Shown: positions 1 through 7,585 of the stretch, piece by piece | How the letters are laid out: each line of letters opens with the position of its first letter | How positions within the stretch are numbered: the first letter of the stretch is position 1 | Source: Peptostreptococcus sp. | Lineage (GTDB): Bacteria; Bacillota; Clostridia; Peptostreptococcales; Peptostreptococcaceae | Assembly (NCBI GenBank): GCA_020025095.1 | Contig: JAHHSS010000059.1 | Coordinates: forward strand, 1 to 9,949 | DNA: 9,949 bases | Direction of reading: 5' to 3' | Translations under genes and position numbers: made by a program | The notes under the pieces: generated by a model | Databases searched by the model: none | Seen by the model: the letters and a program-made list of their open reading frames with translations, nothing else | Told to the model about the DNA's origin: nothing

Positions 1-330
1 TTTCGACCAAGAAGACTTTTTTATTACCATCAACGTTAAATATTATAGAACCATTTTAATAAAAATATATACTTCTTCATTTGAGTAAAATATTATTTTA
101 TAATCTTCTTATCTTCTACTTTTACACTTATATAGTAATCTATTTTCAATAATCGAAAAAATTTGTATGCTATAAAATATAAATCTATAGTTTATTTCTA
201 TTTTCTTTTAAAAAATATCTTTATAAGATTTATTGATACTCTCAATAAAAAAACAAATTTCTTAAATAAAATTTGATAAAATTATCTCTACTGCATTGTT
301 TGCTTATCTATTAATTTTATTAAAAAAAAG
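1..330. other. AT-rich intergenic stretch, no convincing gene
   Basis: This very AT-rich stretch lies downstream of the prsA terminator and shows no gene that I can support. Two weak edge signals exist. On the plus strand one frame is open from base 2 to a TAA at 86-88 (28 codons), which could be the C-terminus of a gene entering from the left. On the minus strand, bases 55-1 read as NGSIIFNVDGNKKVFLVE, with codon-like stretches in other frames just upstream (roughly 150-56), which could be a decayed, frameshifted gene. Both are short enough to be chance in DNA this AT-rich, and they cannot both be coding. No RBS or promoter supports either. Confidence 0.5.
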
Positions 331-380
331 CAATAAAAAAGGCAAAGCTCTTATTGTTTACTACAATTCGAGATTTGCCT
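331..380 (-). terminator. Intrinsic terminator of the mfd-prsA transcript
   Basis: On the minus strand, AGGCAAATCTC (380-370) pairs with GAGCTTTGCCT (350-340), giving 10 base pairs around one U-C mismatch and a loop of 19 bases. The second arm runs straight into TTTTTTATTG and then a further T-run near 322-329. It lies about 85 bases past the prsA stop. A small perfect hairpin (403-408 with 413-418, loop CTTA) sits between the stop and the terminator. On the plus strand the stem is followed only by AATTATTTAATTTT, so it would be at best a weak terminator in that direction. Confidence 0.85.
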
Positions 381-466
381 AATTATTTAATTTTATCTTG
401 TCTATCCACTTATGGATATATAAACTATATTATTATCCATTTTGTCGAATAATTTAAGCTAACTTT

Positions 467-1537
467 TTAACTATTTTTTTCTTTTTTACTTTCGTTAGCC
501 TTTTTGTCATCAGTTTTCTTATTGTCTTTCTTCTTATCATCAGACTTTTTACCTGTGTCAACTGGTCCAAATTTAATTTCTTTTAACTTATCTTCAAATT
601 TTTCAACCTTAGCTTCTTTTTGTATCTTAGTTAGTAACTCTTGCATATTTTTCTGAGTAAGCTCTTGTTTCATTGTGTTTTTGACATCATTGTAGTTAAG
701 TTTTACTCTTTTATTTAACTTTATAATATGGTAACCAAATTGAGTTTCTACTGGCTGAGAAATTTCCCCATCTTTTAAAGAAAATGCTACTTTTTCAAAT
801 TCTGGAACCATAGCTCCTCTAGGGAACTGACCTAAAGAGCCACCTGCTTCTTTAGAACCAGGATCCTGTGAATATTCTTTGGCTAACTTAGCAAAATCTT
901 CTCCAGCCTTTGCTTTCTTATAAACTTCTTCAGCTTTTTTCTTAACTTCGGCTTTTTGCTTTTCATCCATTGGCTTTCCTGTTTTTGGATCAGTAGTAGC
1001 TAATAGTATATGAGATGCATCCAACTTCTCATTGTTCTTTTCGAAGTATTCCTTTAGTTCTTTTTCACTAGGAACAGACTTCTTTTCTATATACTTTTGG
1101 ACACCTGCCATTGTAGCTGATTTTTCAGCTAGCTTTTCAAGAAATTCTTCACTTACTCCGGCTTTCTTTAGCCCCTCTTTTGTCTTAGAGTCTTCTAATA
1201 GTTTCTTGTTCTGTTCTTTAAATTCTTTAAGCTCTTTTTCACTTGGTTTTATATCATTCTTTTTTGCATATTCTAAAAATATCTTTTCTTGTATCATTTT
1301 ATCAAGAATCTGATTCTTCATAGTTTCTTGATACTTAGGGTCCTGAGCTTTCATAATTTCCCATACTGAATCACCATATTGTAACTGATATATCCATTTT
1401 GTAAACTTTAATTCCTGCTCATATGTTTTTGCCTTAATAGGCTCTCCATTTACCTTGGCCAATGTTGGGTCGCCTACGCAGGCAACTGTTGTAACACCTA
1501 TAACACAAGCCGCTAAAATAGCTAATAGTTTTTTCAA
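467..1537 (-). CDS. prsA: PrsA-like foldase lipoprotein, parvulin-type peptidyl-prolyl isomerase
   Basis: The product is a lipid-anchored foldase that helps secreted proteins fold outside the membrane by cis-trans isomerisation of prolyl bonds. The 356-residue protein opens with a lipoprotein signal: MKK, a hydrophobic stretch (4-19) and the lipobox TTVAC with Cys20 as the lipidated residue. Residues about 25-165 form a charged helical SurA/PrsA-type chaperone segment starting AKVNGEPI. The parvulin domain spans about 174-277, with ASHILLATTD, the GGSLGQFPRG loop (232-241) and FGYHIIKL (267-274). The tail from about 329 is rich in Lys and Asp and probably disordered. Translation starts at TTG, chosen because AGGAGG lies 8 bases upstream; that site overlaps the mfd stop codon, so the two genes are probably translationally coupled. 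It is the last gene of the run and is followed by a terminator. The family call is firm; the client proteins are unknown. Confidence 0.93.
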   Translation of the reverse strand: MKKLLAILAACVIGVTTVACVGDPTLAKVNGEPIKAKTYEQELKFTKWIYQLQYGDSVWEIMKAQDPKYQETMKNQILDKMIQEKIFLEYAKKNDIKPSEKELKEFKEQNKKLLEDSKTKEGLKKAGVSEEFLEKLAEKSATMAGVQKYIEKKSVPSEKELKEYFEKNNEKLDASHILLATTDPKTGKPMDEKQKAEVKKKAEEVYKKAKAGEDFAKLAKEYSQDPGSKEAGGSLGQFPRGAMVPEFEKVAFSLKDGEISQPVETQFGYHIIKLNKRVKLNYNDVKNTMKQELTQKNMQELLTKIQKEAKVEKFEDKLKEIKFGPVDTGKKSDDKKKDNKKTDDKKANESKKEKNS

Positions 1538-1545
1538 AATCCTGT

Positions 1546-1551
1546 CCTCCT
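1546..1551 (-). promoter_or_regulatory. Ribosome binding site of prsA, overlapping the mfd stop
   Basis: AGGAGG on the minus strand lies 8 bases before the TTG at 1537-1535 and shares bases with the TAG stop of mfd (1552-1550). It decides the unusual TTG start of prsA. Ribosomes finishing mfd would terminate on top of this site, which favours reinitiation and coupled synthesis. Confidence 0.85.
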
Positions 1552-4500
1552 AATTTTCTTTTTTGGCTTTTTGTCTCTTATATATACCCTCTAGCATATC
1601 TTCAAGCTCTATTACGATTTCATATCCATTAACTTCTTTTGTTTCATATTTTGTCAATGGTTCTAAATCTATAACTTGACCTGATTGTTTAACCTTATCT
1701 ATTCTTAATCTCTTACACAGAGACTTAATGTAAGCTATATTAAGTAGAGTTTGAGTTTCTTTTGGAATATCTGAAAATCTATCCTCTAGTTCTTCTTGAA
1801 TCTCAAACATATCCTCTTTACTATCTATTGTAGCAATTTTCTTATACATTTCAAGCTTTGTTATTTCGTCTTCTATATAGCCTGATGGAATATACGCACT
1901 TACATTTAAGTTAATTTCCACGTCTATATCTTCGACTATCTCTTCCCCTTTTATTTTAGAGATTGCTTCATTTAGCATTTTTACATAAAGTTCATATCCA
2001 ATGACTGCCATGTGACCATGTTGTTGTGCTCCTAAAACATCACCAGCACCTCTAATTTCAAGGTCCCTCATTGCTATCTTGAAACCTGAACCAAATTCTG
2101 TAAATTCTTTTATCGATTTTAATCTTTTTTCTGCAACCTCACTTAAAACTTTATTTTTTTCATACATAAGATAAGCGTAACCCTGTCGTGTACTTCTTCC
2201 TACACGGCCTCTTAACTGATACAGCTGAGCAAGTCCCATTTTATCTGCATCATATATTATCATTGTATTTGCATTTGCAATATCCATTCCTGTTTCTATA
2301 ATTGTGGTACAGACAAGTACGTCAAATTCTTTCGAAAGGAAAGACAAAACTGTATTTTCCAGTTCTTTTGAAGACATTCTTCCATGTGCAACTCCTATTT
2401 TAGCATCTGGTACTAAACGTTTAATCCTAGCTGCCATTTCCGCTATGCCTTCTACTCTATTATAAACAAAAAATACCTGTCCTCCTCTTGCTAATTCTCT
2501 ATGTATTTCATCTTGAATTACACTATCCCTCGCTTCTATTACATAAGTCATTACAGGATATCTTTCTTGTGGTGGCTCTTCAATAATACTCATATCTCTA
2601 ATTCCACTCAAAGACATATGAAGAGTTCTTGGTATAGGTGTTGCAGATAGAGTTAAAACATCTACATTCGCTTTAATTTTTTTCAAAGACTCTTTGTGCT
2701 TTACTCCAAATCTCTGCTCTTCGTCTACCACAACTAAACCTAACCTTGGCATATCTATATCTTTTGAAACTATTCTATGAGTACCTATGAGTACATCTAC
2801 TAGACCTTTTTTAGCATCTTCTATTATTTCTTTTTGTTGTTTTGCAGTTCTAAATCTACTTAAAACTTCTACCCTAATTGGATATCCTTCAAATCTTTCT
2901 GTGAAAGTATTAAAATGTTGCTGAGCTAATATTGTAGTCGGAACAAGTACTGCTACTTGTTTTCCGTCTGTTACTGCCTTAAATACCGCTCTTATGGCAA
3001 CTTCAGTCTTGCCATAGCCAACATCTCCACAAACTAATCTATCCATTACTTTTGAAGATTCCATGTCTTTTTTTGTTTCTTTAATAGCTTTTAACTGGTC
3101 ATCTGTTTCTTGAAAAGGAAATTTATCCTCAAATTCTTTCTGCCAAGTAGTATCTTTTGAATATTTGTATCCCTTTCTACTCTCCCTTTTGGCATATAAA
3201 TCGACAAGCTCTTTTGTCATATCATCTATTTCTTTTTTTACTTTTCTTTTTGCCTTAGTCCATTCATTTCCACCGAGTTTATTGAGTTTAACCTTTTCTG
3301 CATCTCCGCCAATATATTTTTGTACCTTATCCATTTGGTCTATAGGAACATAAAGACTATCTCCACCTTGATATACAATTTTTAAATAATCTTTCTTTAT
3401 TCCTCCTACACTTACCTGATTAATGCCAGTATACTTACCTATACCACTATTTTCATGTACAACATAATCTCCTACTTTAAGTTCAAGAAAAGAATCAATC
3501 TTAGCAGCATTTTTTTGCTTTTTCTTTTTCTTTTTCTTAACACCAGATTTATTAGCACCAACCATTTCTTTATCGGTTATTATCTGGAATTTAATCTTTG
3601 GATACTGAAAACCAACACTTATATTGGCACCTAAAACTACTACCTGAGACGTTTTTATTTCGAGATCTCTCTTTGTGGTGTATATACTATCTATTCCACT
3701 TTCTGAAAGCATGTTATGTACTTTCTTAGCTCTTTCTGAAGTTCCTGTAGCTATTAGTAGTTTATACCCAGAATGTCTTAATCTCTTTATCTCTTCTACA
3801 AACATTTCAAGTCTTCCGTTATAACCAGGGGTTTCTCTACTTTCCATCGTAAATGTATATTTTACATTAATATCTTTTATAGACTTGGGTAAAAGAGTGT
3901 TAAATATACACACTCTTTTTTCTAGTTTATGTAAAATATCGTGAATACTGAAAAGAAGCTGTCCTTGACTTTTTAAGGCAAGACCTCTTTCTAAGTTTAA
4001 AGTGTAATTATCCTTAAACTCAGATACTATATTCTTAAATCTTTCTTTACAATGTGCTATGTCATCAACTACTACAATTGCATCTTTATTAAAATATTGA
4101 ACTAAACTTTCTGTTTTTTCTCCAAAAAGATATTCAACATAATTTTCAAGACCATCAAAATATTCTTTCTTTTCTATTCTTTCAATATTTCTAAGCACAT
4201 CATCATCTGTGGATTCTGTAACTTCCTTTTTAATATTCTCTATGCCTTCCATAACATCTTCAGGGAATATAAACTCTCTTGAAGGTGTTACTGTAACTTT
4301 CTTCATTTTATCTATAGATTTTTGAGTGTAGATATCAAATTGTCTAATAGAATCAATTTCATTGTCGAAAAATTCGAGTCTTATTGGATAATCATATAAA
4401 AGGGTAAATATATCTACTATTCCCCCTCTTACGCTAAACTGTCCAAATCCTTCTACCTTGCTCACTCTCTGATACCCCAAATAAACTAACTTATTTGAAA

Positions 4501-4957
4501 GTTCTTCTATATCCATTACTTGCCCGATTTTTAAATCAAAAACATTATCCATGATTATATTCTTCGGAACATATTTTCTAGAAAGCGCATCCATAGATGT
4601 TACAACAATTATTTTTTCTTTTTTAAATATTCTAAAGTAAGCCTTTAACCTTCTAGCATCTACTTTTCTATCTCTTGCATCAAGGCTATAAAAAAGTATT
4701 TCATTGCCGGATAAAAACTCAACCTTATTTTTCATATAAACATTTAATTCTTCATATATTTTTTTAGCCTCATATTCTGTATTTGTTACATAAAGCATTT
4801 GTTTTGAAGTATCTTTATAAATTGAATATGCAATATTCACCTTGCTTCCTTGAACAAGACCATTTAACTGAATATTCCCATCTCTCTCTGAAATAGCATC
4901 TAGTATACCGTTGTATTCTGGACTGTTTTTCAGAGGGCTTACTAATACATCTTCCAT
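1550..4957 (-). CDS. mfd: Transcription-repair coupling factor Mfd
   Basis: Mfd is a DNA translocase that removes RNA polymerase stalled at lesions and recruits UvrA for nucleotide excision repair. The 1135 residues match the usual family length. The N-terminal third is the UvrB-like module, including GFGQFSVRGGIVDIF (170-184). The RNA polymerase-interacting CarD-like domain spans about 494-550 (VGDYVVHENSGIGKYTGI, then DSLYVPIDQMD). The RecG-like helicase has Walker A GDVGYGKT (644-651), DEEQ (745-748), SATPIPRTLH (771-780), and in the second lobe TTIIETGMDIANAN and QLRGRVGRS (914-922). The C-terminal TRCF domain is about 1010-1110. A run of seven lysines (474-480) before the CarD-like domain is coded by a repeated AAGAAA tract. 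The ATG has only a partial GGTG site 8 bases upstream and follows the pth stop by 17 bases, so coupling with pth is likely. The reading frame is intact and every key motif is present. Confidence 0.97.
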   Translation of the reverse strand: MEDVLVSPLKNSPEYNGILDAISERDGNIQLNGLVQGSKVNIAYSIYKDTSKQMLYVTNTEYEAKKIYEELNVYMKNKVEFLSGNEILFYSLDARDRKVDARRLKAYFRIFKKEKIIVVTSMDALSRKYVPKNIIMDNVFDLKIGQVMDIEELSNKLVYLGYQRVSKVEGFGQFSVRGGIVDIFTLLYDYPIRLEFFDNEIDSIRQFDIYTQKSIDKMKKVTVTPSREFIFPEDVMEGIENIKKEVTESTDDDVLRNIERIEKKEYFDGLENYVEYLFGEKTESLVQYFNKDAIVVVDDIAHCKERFKNIVSEFKDNYTLNLERGLALKSQGQLLFSIHDILHKLEKRVCIFNTLLPKSIKDINVKYTFTMESRETPGYNGRLEMFVEEIKRLRHSGYKLLIATGTSERAKKVHNMLSESGIDSIYTTKRDLEIKTSQVVVLGANISVGFQYPKIKFQIITDKEMVGANKSGVKKKKKKKQKNAAKIDSFLELKVGDYVVHENSGIGKYTGINQVSVGGIKKDYLKIVYQGGDSLYVPIDQMDKVQKYIGGDAEKVKLNKLGGNEWTKAKRKVKKEIDDMTKELVDLYAKRESRKGYKYSKDTTWQKEFEDKFPFQETDDQLKAIKETKKDMESSKVMDRLVCGDVGYGKTEVAIRAVFKAVTDGKQVAVLVPTTILAQQHFNTFTERFEGYPIRVEVLSRFRTAKQQKEIIEDAKKGLVDVLIGTHRIVSKDIDMPRLGLVVVDEEQRFGVKHKESLKKIKANVDVLTLSATPIPRTLHMSLSGIRDMSIIEEPPQERYPVMTYVIEARDSVIQDEIHRELARGGQVFFVYNRVEGIAEMAARIKRLVPDAKIGVAHGRMSSKELENTVLSFLSKEFDVLVCTTIIETGMDIANANTMIIYDADKMGLAQLYQLRGRVGRSTRQGYAYLMYEKNKVLSEVAEKRLKSIKEFTEFGSGFKIAMRDLEIRGAGDVLGAQQHGHMAVIGYELYVKMLNEAISKIKGEEIVEDIDVEINLNVSAYIPSGYIEDEITKLEMYKKIATIDSKEDMFEIQEELEDRFSDIPKETQTLLNIAYIKSLCKRLRIDKVKQSGQVIDLEPLTKYETKEVNGYEIVIELEDMLEGIYKRQKAKKEN
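3511..3538 (-). repeat. AAGAAA hexamer tract inside mfd coding for poly-lysine
   Basis: On the minus strand, AAG and AAA alternate for about three and a half units, and an A-run of seven follows soon after (CAAAAAAAT). It encodes K474-K480 and the following QKN. Such tracts can slip in replication or transcription; a hexamer change would keep frame, while a change in the A-run would not. Lysine-rich linkers before the CarD-like domain also occur in related Mfd proteins as I recall, so the residues themselves are probably normal. Confidence 0.6.
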
Positions 4958-4974
4958 TTTATCAACACCATACC

Positions 4975-5535
4975 TTAACCATTATATTTATTCATTGCTG
5001 ATTCAATGCCTGAATCTATGATTTCTTCTACAGTAAGAACAGCTCTTTCAAAGCTCTCCTCTAAATCTTTCTGCTGCTCCTTAGGGAATTTAGATAGAAC
5101 AAAATCCGCAAGGTCCCATCCTTCTGGTGGCTTTGAAACACCTATTCTTATTCTCGGAAAATCTTGTGTCCCGATACATTTAATAATAGATTTCATACCA
5201 TTATGAGAGCCTGCGCTTCCTTTTTTTCTTATTCTAAGCTTTCCAACTTCTAAATCTATATCATCATACATCACTATGACTTTATCAAACTCAGGTTTGT
5301 AAAACTGACAAGCGCTTAATACCGATTCTCCACTTAAATTCATATATGTCTGTGGCTTTATCAATACCACCTTCTCAGTTCCTATTCTCCCTTCTCCAAG
5401 TAAAGCTTTATGCTTTAATTTATCCATTTTTATATTATGCTTTTCTGCCAATTTATCTATAGCATCAAATCCCGCATTATGTCTAGTATGCTCATATTTT
5501 TTGCCAGGATTTCCTAGCCCTACTATTATATACAT
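4975..5535 (-). CDS. pth: Peptidyl-tRNA hydrolase (Pth family)
   Basis: The enzyme cleaves the ester bond of peptidyl-tRNAs released by stalled ribosomes, recycling tRNA in the cytoplasm. At 186 residues it has normal length. All expected residues are visible: Asn9 in VGLGNPGKKYEHTRHNAGF, the catalytic His19 in TRHN, Asn66 in TYMNLSG, Asp91 in MYDDIDL, and Asn112 in KGSAGSHNGMKSI. The fold core ends with FPRIRIGVSKPP (126-137), and a helical C-terminus follows. The ATG is preceded by AGGAAGGG at 10 bases spacing. It lies 74 bases after the peptidase gene and 17 bases before mfd. The order pth-mfd-prsA is known to me from C. difficile. In sporeformers the gene has also been called spoVC. No distinct promoter of its own is obvious. 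Confidence 0.97.
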   Translation of the reverse strand: MYIIVGLGNPGKKYEHTRHNAGFDAIDKLAEKHNIKMDKLKHKALLGEGRIGTEKVVLIKPQTYMNLSGESVLSACQFYKPEFDKVIVMYDDIDLEVGKLRIRKKGSAGSHNGMKSIIKCIGTQDFPRIRIGVSKPPEGWDLADFVLSKFPKEQQKDLEESFERAVLTVEEIIDSGIESAMNKYNG

Positions 5536-5609
5536 TTTTTCTTAACCCTTCCTAAAGTTATATCTATTTTATTTTACATTAATATCATTTTTCATTTACA
5601 GTTTTTAGA

Positions 5610-6338
5610 CTATTTCGCAATACAACAAAAAATTATAAATCCAATAGAAATAAACGGAGTGAAAGATATCAAACCGTCCTCAAAGTCTTTATTAATTATT
5701 TTTAAAACTATACAATAAAGAAAACACACCATAAATGATGAGAAAAAGATATATACGCATCCACCAAAACTTGCAATTGTTCCAAGAAAGGAAAAATAAA
5801 TAACATCTCCCATACCAATGGCATTGGTCACTTTTGCAAGAAAATAAGTAAGTGCAAAAAATACAAATAAGCCCCAAAGCGACTCGAAAACACTTCTATT
5901 AAAATAAACTCCATAGCTAAAAAAACTTTTGGTAGCTATATCAATAGATCCCCGTATATAGTTATCTACTATCATATTTAGACTGCTTAATGACTTCACT
6001 GAAAAAAAATATTTCACAAAATAAAAGAATTTTTTAAATTCAATGACTAATGATATTACTATCTCTATTATAATACCACAAATAACATCTTCATCAAATA
6101 CTATTTTTTCTCTCGCATCTACTGCAGATATTATTATAATCAATGGAAAAGAAAATAAAAGTTTTACTAAGGTATCTATTTGACCAATATAAATATATGA
6201 CCATATTACTGAAAAAAACATGATTATAAAGATAGCTAATTTTTTTTCTCCATTCATATCAAATTGTCTTTCATTTAAAATATAAACACTTAAAAAACTA
6301 TTAAAAATTATAGTCACAAATATAAAAGAATATATCAA
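5610..6338 (-). CDS. pilD: Type IV prepilin peptidase, A24 family, lacking the methyltransferase module
   Basis: This is a membrane aspartic peptidase that would cut the leader from type IV prepilins. The 242-residue protein is mostly hydrophobic, with about six to eight membrane segments. Both catalytic motifs are visible: Asp74 in SAVDAREKIVFD (71-82) and Asp178 in the GMGD motif (IGMGDVIYFSFLG, 174-186). The C-terminal ISFTPFISIG (225-234) matches the usual PF-P-F element. The N-terminus NSFLSVYILNER (13-24) faintly recalls the GSFLNVVIYR start of PilD, but no CxxC pairs follow, so the zinc-binding N-methyltransferase domain of classical PilD is absent. The start is TTG at 6338, supported by AAGGTGAGG 10 bases upstream. 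It lies 75 bases after pilT, which supports a pilus role. The substrate pilins are not in the window. The peptidase family is confident; the pilD name rests on context. Confidence 0.82.
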   Translation of the reverse strand: MIYSFIFVTIIFNSFLSVYILNERQFDMNGEKKLAIFIIMFFSVIWSYIYIGQIDTLVKLLFSFPLIIIISAVDAREKIVFDEDVICGIIIEIVISLVIEFKKFFYFVKYFFSVKSLSSLNMIVDNYIRGSIDIATKSFFSYGVYFNRSVFESLWGLFVFFALTYFLAKVTNAIGMGDVIYFSFLGTIASFGGCVYIFFSSFMVCFLYCIVLKIINKDFEDGLISFTPFISIGFIIFCCIAK

Positions 6339-6348
6339 AAACAGCTTA

Positions 6349-6357
6349 CCTCACCTT
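6349..6357 (-). promoter_or_regulatory. Ribosome binding site of the A24 peptidase, deciding a TTG start
   Basis: AAGGTGAGG on the minus strand ends 10 bases before TTG at 6338-6336. No in-frame ATG lies nearby, so TTG is the best start. A less likely CTG start lies two codons further upstream. Confidence 0.6.
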
Positions 6358-6413
6358 TAAAACAAAAGTTTAAAACTTATATTCTATCTCTTAAAATATC
6401 AATTTTTTCTATC

Positions 6414-7466
6414 TCATATAAACTTTTTATTGATATTTTTTTGTACATACTCTTTGTCTAAGCAGATTTTTAAGAGTGTTTTTTCTGTGATTTTACCCTC
6501 ATAGTACATCTTTAATAATTCTGAATCCATTGATATTAATCCATCTGAACTATTGATATGAATATAATTTTGAATTTGATTTGTCTTACCCTCTTTTATT
6601 ATATTTGAAATTGATTTTCCTACATTTAAAAATTCAAGAACGGGTATTCTTTTTCCTTTTACTTTTACAAGTTGTTGAGAAAAAATTGCCCTCAATGCCA
6701 TAGATAGTTCAAATCTAATTTCTTCTTTTTCTTCACTAGAAAAAAATCCCAATATCCTATCTACTGTGTCTACTGCCCCTATTGTATGCAGAGTACAGAA
6801 ACACAAATGCCCTGTTTGAGCTGCATTAATAGCAGCTTTCATCGTGTTTTTATCTCTTATTTCTCCTATAACAATAACATCTGGATCTTGTCTTAATGAA
6901 GACTTTATTGCATTAGAAAATGAAGTCGTATCTCTACCGACCTCTCTCTGAGTAATTATTGAATTTTTACTTTCAAAAATATACTCTACTGGATCTTCAA
7001 TGGTAATAATATGTTTTTTACTATTTTCATTCAAATATTGAATAATAGCCGCTAAACTTGTTGTCTTTCCTGAACCAGTCGCCCCCGTTATAAAAACTAA
7101 GCCACTTGAAAAATCACATAAATCTCTTTCTCTTATTGCGATATTAAGTTGCTCAAAAGTTCTAATTTCATATGATATTTTTCTCAAAGATAAGCTTATT
7201 TTTCCCATCGAAAGAAATAAATTTCCTCTATATCTACTTTCTTTATCGGAAAAAGAAAAATCTTTTTCCAAAATTTTATTCTTGCACTGAGAAATATCTA
7301 AATTTATTTCTTTTAGAAATACTATTATATCACTATCTTCTACTACATAATCTAAAAACTGTATTTCTCCTAAAAGTCTTATTGTTATTTTTTCCCCTGA
7401 TTTTATATGGATATCAGAGTAGTCGTACTTGTCTAAATTCCTAATTACATCAAAAATTTTTATCAA
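6414..7466 (-). CDS. pilT: Type IV pilus twitching/retraction ATPase PilT
   Basis: PilT is the cytoplasmic hexameric ATPase that powers pilus disassembly and retraction. In numbering from an in-frame ATG at 7478 (subtract 4 from the preferred start), the N-terminal domain carries SDIHIKSGEKITIRLLGEI, a diverged form of the PilT SDLHL segment. It is followed by Walker A GATGSGKT (132-139), Asp box ITIEDPVEY (158-166), Walker B VIVIGEIRD (201-209) with Glu206, and His box TGHLCFCTLHT (222-232). The stretch SISNIIKEGKTNQIQNYI (289-306) corresponds to the AIRNLIREGK-type motif typical of PilT and separates it from the assembly ATPase PilB. I prefer TTG at 7466, giving 350 residues, because GGAGGG lies over codons 1-3 of the longer reading and nothing resembling a ribosome binding site precedes the ATG. 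All catalytic motifs are intact, so the protein should be an active ATPase. It sits between a WYL regulator and the A24 peptidase. Confidence 0.93.
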   Translation of the reverse strand: MIKIFDVIRNLDKYDYSDIHIKSGEKITIRLLGEIQFLDYVVEDSDIIVFLKEINLDISQCKNKILEKDFSFSDKESRYRGNLFLSMGKISLSLRKISYEIRTFEQLNIAIRERDLCDFSSGLVFITGATGSGKTTSLAAIIQYLNENSKKHIITIEDPVEYIFESKNSIITQREVGRDTTSFSNAIKSSLRQDPDVIVIGEIRDKNTMKAAINAAQTGHLCFCTLHTIGAVDTVDRILGFFSSEEKEEIRFELSMALRAIFSQQLVKVKGKRIPVLEFLNVGKSISNIIKEGKTNQIQNYIHINSSDGLISMDSELLKMYYEGKITEKTLLKICLDKEYVQKNINKKFI

Positions 7467-7470
7467 AATG

Positions 7471-7476
7471 CCCTCC
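7471..7476 (-). promoter_or_regulatory. Ribosome binding site inside the longest pilT reading frame
   Basis: GGAGGG on the minus strand begins at the last base of an in-frame ATG (7478-7476) and lies just before the in-frame TTG at 7466-7464. The gap from GGAGG to TTG is 5 bases. The 20 bases before the ATG contain no purine-rich site. This argues for TTG as the true start. It also puts Met1 16 residues before the SDIH segment, close to what I recall for PilT proteins. Confidence 0.65.
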
Positions 7477-7556
7477 ATATATCTGCTATTTATATATTTA
7501 TAGGCATTTTATAAAATATTTACATCATATAATAAAATAATCTCTATGATATATAT

Positions 7557-7585
7557 AATCTAATTATATTTTTCTATTTTTTCAA
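7557..7585 (-). promoter_or_regulatory. Possible weak promoter for pilT in the end of the WYL gene
   Basis: On the minus strand, TTGAAA (7585-7580) is followed after 17 bases by TAGATT (7562-7557), a 5/6 and a 4/6 match to sigma-A consensus. It would start pilT transcription about 80 bases before the TTG start. In DNA this AT-rich such matches arise easily, so this is tentative. Confidence 0.25.

Noticed and set aside
1032..1313. 93-codon plus-strand reading frame opposite prsA
   Set aside because: It lies wholly antisense to the lysine/glutamate-rich part of prsA; its Ser/Phe-rich product is a mirror of AAA/GAA codons and has no ribosome binding site. The same applies to plus-strand frames at 3165-3353, 5006-5206 and 7172-7444.
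5692..5877. 61-codon minus-strand reading frame inside the A24 peptidase gene
   Set aside because: It overlaps the peptidase in another frame, while the peptidase frame carries the GMGD and PF motifs.
6366..6378. AAGTTT/AAACTT dyad between pilT and the peptidase as a terminator
   Set aside because: The stem is only six A/T-rich pairs with a one-base centre and no T-run follows on the minus strand.
6414..7466. Assembly ATPase PilB or type II secretion GspE in place of PilT
   Set aside because: The protein is about 350 residues, lacks the long N-terminal domain and the tetracysteine zinc site of PilB/GspE, and has the PilT C-terminal IIKEGK-type motif.
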